From contig JANYLF010000193.1 in assembly GCA_025357995.1 (NCBI GenBank), positions 1-9,871 on the forward strand: a stretch of 9,871 nt of DNA, read 5' to 3'. This document shows positions 6,354 to 9,871 of this stretch, piece by piece (position 1 is the stretch's first letter; the number at the start of each line of letters is the position of its first letter). This DNA is from Acidimicrobiia bacterium (GTDB lineage Bacteria; Actinomycetota; Acidimicrobiia; IMCC26256; JAENVU01). The position numbers were made by a program, and so were the translations under genes. The notes below the pieces were generated by a model. The model was not told the origin of the DNA. It did no database searches and saw only the letters and a program-made list of their open reading frames with translations.

Positions 6354-7340
6354 ATGCCCTTTCTCACGATGCGTCACGACTTTCGCGCCCCCGTCGACGG
6401 TTCGAGTTCGCAGGCCGACATCTACGCGGCGGCAATGGAGCAGTTCCGATGGGCGGACGAGCACGGGTTCGACTTCGCGGTCGTCTCCGAGCATCACGGT
6501 TTCGAAGACGGCTGGATTCCCGCGCCCCTCACCGTGGCCGCGGCGATCGTCGGCGCCACCACTCGGCTGCCGGTTCTTCTCTCCGCGGTGGTCCTTCCGT
6601 TGCATGACCCGATTCGGGTCGCGGAGCAGCTGGTGGTGCTGGATCACTTGAGCCGCGGGCGCGTCTGGACCGTGGCCGGCGCGGGGTACCGCCCCGAAGA
6701 GTTCGCGATGGCCGGCGTCGACATCAAGCGGCGGGGCGCGATCCTCGAAGCGCATCTGCGGGTGATGCTCCAGGCCTTCACGGGCGAACCGTTCGAGTAC
6801 GACGGCCGCACCGTGCTTGTGACCCCGCGACCGTTCACGGATCCGCACCCGCCGATCCTCGTCGGCGGTGGCGTCGAGGCGGCCGCCCGCCGCGCCGCGC
6901 GTCTGCGATTGCCTATGATGCCGATGAACTCCGACCCACGCCTCGCCGAGTGGTACGCGGACGAGGCGGAGAAGGTCGGTTTCGAAGGCGGGTACGTGAT
7001 GCGGCCGTCGGGCCCCACGTTCATACACGTGACCGAAGATCCCGATCGGGCGTGGTCCGAGATCGGCCCCTACGTGTTGCACGAGGCGCAGACCTACGCG
7101 CGGATTCAGACCGGCGGCCAACACTCCGTGCCGATGGTGATCGCGGATTCGATCGAGGAACTCAAGGCTTCGCCACAGGTGCTCGTGGGGACCCCCGACG
7201 ACGTCGTCGCGGCAGCCGCGAAGGTCGCGCCCGGCGGTGCGCTCACGTTCAATCCGCTCGCGGGAGGCTTACCACCGCATCTGGCGTGGGCGAGCCTCGA
7301 GCTGTTCGCCGCCGCGGTGTTGCCGCGCCTGCGTCAGTAG
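6354..7340 (+). CDS. LLM class flavin-dependent oxidoreductase
   Basis: This intact 328-residue TIM-barrel enzyme is the last gene of the operon. Visible are the N-terminal strand MPFLTMRHDF, GFDFAVVSEHHGF with the EHH signature at 46-48, RLPVLLSAVVLPLHDPIRVAEQ (strand 3), LDHLSRGRVWTVAGAGYRPEEF (strand 4), HPPILVGGGVEAAARRAARL (strand 5 and phosphate-binding turn), and a C-terminal SLELFAAAVLPRL helix. The EHH signature and the VAEQLVVLDHLSRGR helix are typical of FMN-type alkanal monooxygenase-like members, and several annotated relatives are F420-dependent, so the cofactor is undecided. The gene is 11 bases from the previous stop and starts behind the AGGAGGG ribosome site. Its TAG stop faces that of the convergent membrane-protein gene 14 bases away. 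Confidence 0.88.
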   Translation: MPFLTMRHDFRAPVDGSSSQADIYAAAMEQFRWADEHGFDFAVVSEHHGFEDGWIPAPLTVAAAIVGATTRLPVLLSAVVLPLHDPIRVAEQLVVLDHLSRGRVWTVAGAGYRPEEFAMAGVDIKRRGAILEAHLRVMLQAFTGEPFEYDGRTVLVTPRPFTDPHPPILVGGGVEAAARRAARLRLPMMPMNSDPRLAEWYADEAEKVGFEGGYVMRPSGPTFIHVTEDPDRAWSEIGPYVLHEAQTYARIQTGGQHSVPMVIADSIEELKASPQVLVGTPDDVVAAAAKVAPGGALTFNPLAGGLPPHLAWASLELFAAAVLPRLRQ

Positions 7341-7365
7341 AACGGAGACGCGTCTCAGCGGTTCT
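7339..7365. terminator. Nested palindrome between convergent genes, possible weak bidirectional terminator
   Basis: GAGACGCGTCTC (7345-7356) is a perfect 12-base palindrome. It is flanked by AGAAC (7339-7343) and GTTCT (7361-7365), which are also reverse complements, giving an outer 5-bp stem, a 1x4 internal loop and an inner 4-bp stem with a CGCG loop. It spans the stop codons of both convergent genes. There is no T-run on either side, so intrinsic termination would be inefficient. It may simply be chance in GC-rich sequence. Confidence 0.3.
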
Positions 7366-8989
7366 GAAGGTGAGCCGCGCGAATCGGAATACTGAAGGCC
7401 GCGAGCTTGTCGGCGGACCTGACAAACGCGAGTTCCTTCGCGCCGGGCGTGTCGCGGAGCTTCGCGATCTGGTCACCGACGGCAAGCACCACGACGGCTC
7501 GTACCGGCTGACCCTTGTAGATACGACTGCTGCCGACGGTCAACTCGGTCTGGATTGACAGGCGCTCCACGGCGACAGGGATTCCCGCCTCCGCGAGACG
7601 CAACACGATCCCGGGAATTGCAATGTAGGAACCGAAGGACGTCGAGCGGGCCACGACGACGCCGGATCGTCGCGGCAAGTGACGAACCAATTGGCGCGCC
7701 AGCGCGGTTGTTCGCGTGGCGAATGCCGGGTCCGGGGGCTTGGACGCCAAGGCATTCGCAACTCCGACTCCGGAGAGGGCGAACATGGCGAGCGCGGTGG
7801 CAACCGCGATCGCCCGAACCAGACCGCGGGATCGGTACGTGCGCAACGAGTGGGAGGCCACCGCCACGGTGAAGGCCATGCAGACGCCGGCCAGCACCCA
7901 GATCCATCGGAGTCGGTAGTCGTACATCGGACCGAGGGTGCGAGAGAGCCCGATCGCGCCGGCGAGCAACGCGATCACGAGCACGATCGCAAGGTCGCGC
8001 AGCGGGCCCCTGGTACGCCACGCCAACCAGACGGCGACGGCGAACCCGAGGAGCAAGACGGGAATCGGATTGGTGCTGAGGGCGCCCGCTTCGATAGCGC
8101 TCTTCGCGGCCGGCCGAGCACCAACAATCCAGTCGGCGGTCACACCGAACTGCGCCGCCATGAGCCGCCACGCGTCCAACAGGGTGTGAGTGGCTTCGTG
8201 GGGACTCCGGAAGTAGGCGATCACCCTGCCGATATTTCCCGGCGAGTGCGTCAGCTGCTGGAACACCGGCAGCGCCCACAGGATTGCGAACACTCCTAGC
8301 CCCCACGCGAGCGCGCGCGAACCGCGGGGGCGCCCGTCGGTCGTTGGGCGATTGCGCCAGACTCGCCACGCCGACCAGACGAGGCAGGGGACTACAAGCG
8401 ACAAGTAACCGATGTGCGTCTGTACGCAGAACATGCCGACGAACACCGCCGCCGGAAACGCCCATCGGTCGCCGCACACGGCCGCCCAGACGAACGCGAG
8501 AAACGCACCGAACGGAAGCACGCTGATGGACGGGTTCCACGGATTCTCGAGGTATCCGTGGGGCAGCCGAACCACGATCAATGCACCCACGACCGCGAGC
8601 GGAACGGCGAGTTCGTATCCGCCCCACCGTCGACCGATGGTGATCAGGGCGATCAGCGCGCCCGAATTGATGAGCAGAGCGCCGACCAACATCGCGGCGC
8701 TGTTGGCGCCGAAGAGGTGGTACGGAAGAACCATCAGGTAGAAGAACAGCGGTCCCGGGTGAGACCAATCGGAGCGAGCGTACGGGCCGACGAGCGCGAG
8801 ATGGCGTCCGAGGTCGCGCACGATCATCTCGTTCAGAGCGTTGTCGGTTGTGGCGGTATAGCCCTGAGACGTGACGAGTGCGTGCACCGCCTCCACGAGG
8901 AGTGGAAGCAGCACCAGCCCGACGAGGAGCCAGGTCAAGGCATCGACCCGCTTTGGCGTGGACCCCCGTCCCGCGCTCCGTGAAGTCAT
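7355..8989 (-). CDS. Polytopic membrane protein, GT-C-type glycosyltransferase-like
   Basis: This 544-residue integral membrane protein has about 11-12 hydrophobic segments (roughly 18-39, 79-94, 97-117, 127-142, 155-172, 177-193, 195-210, 228-241, 309-324, 331-348, 362-378 and 391-412) and a soluble C-terminal part (about 413-544). The first extracytoplasmic loop (40-78) carries TTDNALNEM (Asp49) and SDWSHPGPLFFYL (Asp74, HPGP). An acidic residue in that loop is the hallmark of GT-C enzymes, which move sugars from polyprenyl-phosphate donors to acceptors outside the membrane. The HPGP segment recurs in uncharacterised actinobacterial membrane proteins. The assignment as a glycosyltransferase is inference from architecture; donor and acceptor are unknown. 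Its ATG overlaps the stop of the preceding DUF202 gene (ATGA), so it is the last gene of that operon. Confidence 0.75.
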   Translation of the reverse strand: MTSRSAGRGSTPKRVDALTWLLVGLVLLPLLVEAVHALVTSQGYTATTDNALNEMIVRDLGRHLALVGPYARSDWSHPGPLFFYLMVLPYHLFGANSAAMLVGALLINSGALIALITIGRRWGGYELAVPLAVVGALIVVRLPHGYLENPWNPSISVLPFGAFLAFVWAAVCGDRWAFPAAVFVGMFCVQTHIGYLSLVVPCLVWSAWRVWRNRPTTDGRPRGSRALAWGLGVFAILWALPVFQQLTHSPGNIGRVIAYFRSPHEATHTLLDAWRLMAAQFGVTADWIVGARPAAKSAIEAGALSTNPIPVLLLGFAVAVWLAWRTRGPLRDLAIVLVIALLAGAIGLSRTLGPMYDYRLRWIWVLAGVCMAFTVAVASHSLRTYRSRGLVRAIAVATALAMFALSGVGVANALASKPPDPAFATRTTALARQLVRHLPRRSGVVVARSTSFGSYIAIPGIVLRLAEAGIPVAVERLSIQTELTVGSSRIYKGQPVRAVVVLAVGDQIAKLRDTPGAKELAFVRSADKLAAFSIPIRAAHLQNR

Positions 8990-9327
8990 GCCGGGAAGAG
9001 CGCGAGCGCGAACCCCGCCAGCGCGACGACGAACGTGGCGATGCTGACGAGCCGGAAGGCGTGCGCGTCGAGGGTCTCACCCGAATACCGTGCGCGGGTA
9101 CGCAAGCGAGACGCGAACCAGAGACTGCCGAGGAACAACGCGGCCGCAGTGGCGAGCACCGCGAGCACGAGCGCGTGGTTCCCCTTGTCGATCGGCCACA
9201 CGCGCCGACCGAGGGCGGCGATGGCAATGAGGAAGGCCATCCCGGTGCGGTTCCAGGCGAGCGCGGTGCGTTCGGGGGAAAGGCCGTCGTCGTCGGGCGC
9301 GATCGGTTGCGCCATTGAGGGTGACAC
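8986..9327 (-). CDS. DUF202 membrane protein, YidG-type
   Basis: This 113-residue protein has three predicted membrane helices (about 26-42, 51-73 and 91-111). The SPERTALAWNRTGMAF motif at 17-32 is the diagnostic opening of DUF202, a family that also includes yeast Vtc1 and the E. coli inner-membrane proteins YidH and YidG, whose molecular roles are unknown. The short tail and the L-S-P-E-R-T form are closer to YidG than to YidH. The GTG at 9327 directly follows the stop of the upstream YidH-like gene. ATG 9315 is an alternative that would shorten it by four residues, and neither has a strong ribosome site, so coupling is likely. The stop overlaps the start of the GT-C-like gene by ATGA. Confidence 0.8.
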   Translation of the reverse strand: MSPSMAQPIAPDDDGLSPERTALAWNRTGMAFLIAIAALGRRVWPIDKGNHALVLAVLATAAALFLGSLWFASRLRTRARYSGETLDAHAFRLVSIATFVVALAGFALALFPA

Positions 9328-9687
9328 TTAGTTCTCGAACGCGCTCAGGACGACGGCGATGATCGCCACGATGCCGATGCCGACGGAGAGCACGAGGGGC
9401 ATTGGTGATCGCGGCAGCGGTTGTCCCGTGCGCATCGCCTGCTCGTTCCGTTGCCAATATCGATAGCTGGTGATGGCGAGAAGAGCGCCAAGCGCGATGA
9501 GCGGGAGCCCGAGGATCCGACGACCGAACGCGACGTCGAACTTGGGAAGGAGCTGGGTGGCCGCGACCCCGGTCGCGACGAGCGCCAACGCGGTGCGATT
9601 CCACGCGAGGAACGTGCGCTCGTTCGCGTACGTGAATCGGACATCGGGTTCTTCGTCCGCGTCCGGCGCCTCGTGTGGGTCACTCAT
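9328..9687 (-). CDS. yidH: DUF202 membrane protein, YidH family
   Basis: This 119-residue protein has an acidic cytoplasmic N terminus (about 1-20), then VRFTYANERTFLAWNRTALAL, the signature of YidH proteins (E. coli YidH has RFSLANERTFLAWIRTALGF), and three membrane helices near 29-47, 57-76 and 97-116. YRYWQRNEQAMRTGQPLP after the second helix also matches YidH (YLRWLRNEKAMR). Length equals that of E. coli YidH. The order YidH then YidG, with start touching stop, is the same as in enterobacteria, which suggests the two work as a hetero-oligomeric membrane unit. Function unknown. The ATG lies 9 bases after the partial upstream gene, so all four genes on this strand are likely one operon. Confidence 0.88.
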   Translation of the reverse strand: MSDPHEAPDADEEPDVRFTYANERTFLAWNRTALALVATGVAATQLLPKFDVAFGRRILGLPLIALGALLAITSYRYWQRNEQAMRTGQPLPRSPMPLVLSVGIGIVAIIAVVLSAFEN

Positions 9688-9696
9688 CGTCGTCGA

Positions 9697-9871
9697 CTAC
9701 CAGAGCTGGTCGGTGTAGGTGTCGGTGCCGGGAAGCGTCTTGATGAACGGCGCCGCGAAGACCACGCGCCCGCCGGCCGCGGCGAGATCGTGCGCGAAGG
9801 ATTCGTAGGCCGCCCAGTCGTCGATCGGATCACATTCACTCCACCACAGCAGGGTGATGCGTTCGGTCTCC
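9697..9871 (-). CDS. Unrecognised protein, C-terminal 57 residues (5' end outside window)
   Basis: The minus strand is open from the window edge to TAG at 9697-9699. The translation begins ETERITLLWWSECDPIDDW, passes through AAYESFAHDLAAAGGRVVF and ends GTDTYTDQLW. The codons are strongly G/C at third positions, as in neighbouring genes, which supports coding. The pattern hydrophobic strand (ITLLWW), acidic helix (DDWAAYESFAHDL), second strand (GRVVFAAPF) looks like a small alpha/beta C-terminal unit. I do not recognise the family and assign no function. It stops 9 bases before the YidH-like start and is probably the upstream gene of that operon. Confidence 0.6.
   Translation of the reverse strand, partial: ETERITLLWWSECDPIDDWAAYESFAHDLAAAGGRVVFAAPFIKTLPGTDTYTDQLW

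Noticed and set aside
7473..9227. Long minus-strand open frame (584 codons) overlapping the membrane-protein genes
   Set aside because: It is an alternate frame of the GT-C-like and DUF202 genes, Arg/Ser/Pro-rich and without membrane segments or a domain.
9331..9340. GTTCTCGAAC near the end of the YidH-like gene
   Set aside because: Only 4-base arms, in the opposite half-site orientation to the operator, and explained by the final Phe-Glu-Asn codons.

Overview
The window is strongly GC-rich, and nearly every codon third position is G or C. Almost all of it is coding; the largest gap between genes is 148 bases. It carries several luciferase-like (LLM) flavin/F420-type oxidoreductases, a KstR-like TetR-family operator and an actinobacterial-type glutamate dehydrogenase. 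Together these suggest a heterotrophic actinomycetote, perhaps an Acidimicrobiia-like lineage or a relative of the mycobacterial/nocardial group. That placement is inference; there is no rRNA or marker gene here.

Layout. (1) Bases 1-515, plus strand: the C-terminal half of a metal-dependent amidohydrolase cut by the window edge. (2) Bases 516-2654, minus strand: an LLM oxidoreductase (1776-2654) followed by a Glu/Leu/Phe/Val dehydrogenase, most likely glutamate dehydrogenase. The dehydrogenase meets the amidohydrolase tail-to-tail with no base between the stop codons. (3) Bases 2655-2802: a divergent promoter region with a near-palindromic AGAAC-AG-GTTCT operator. (4) Bases 2803-7340, plus strand: a tightly coupled operon of an aldehyde dehydrogenase and three different LLM oxidoreductases, the first of which is split in two by a -1 frame change. 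(5) Bases 7355-9871, minus strand: an operon ending in the window, reading an unrecognised partial protein, a YidH-type DUF202 protein, a YidG-type DUF202 protein and a GT-C-like polytopic membrane protein.

How the genes may work together. The plus-strand operon looks like an accessory catabolic unit: LLM enzymes oxidise, reduce or cleave an organic substrate using FMN or F420, and the aldehyde dehydrogenase oxidises an aldehyde product to the acid. The operator resembles those of lipid/steroid-responsive TetR repressors, but no regulator gene lies in the window and the substrate cannot be read from sequence. The right-hand operon concerns the cell envelope and appears unrelated.

Most notable points. 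One LLM gene is broken exactly at the half-barrel boundary with an ATGA stop/start overlap. The dehydrogenase has about 37 conserved N-terminal residues upstream of its first ordinary start codon, with no ATG, GTG or TTG to start them. The operator sits in the promoter spacer of the aldehyde dehydrogenase operon. I saw no RNA genes, CRISPR arrays, insertion sequences or phage genes, and nothing that amounts to a demonstrably new system.
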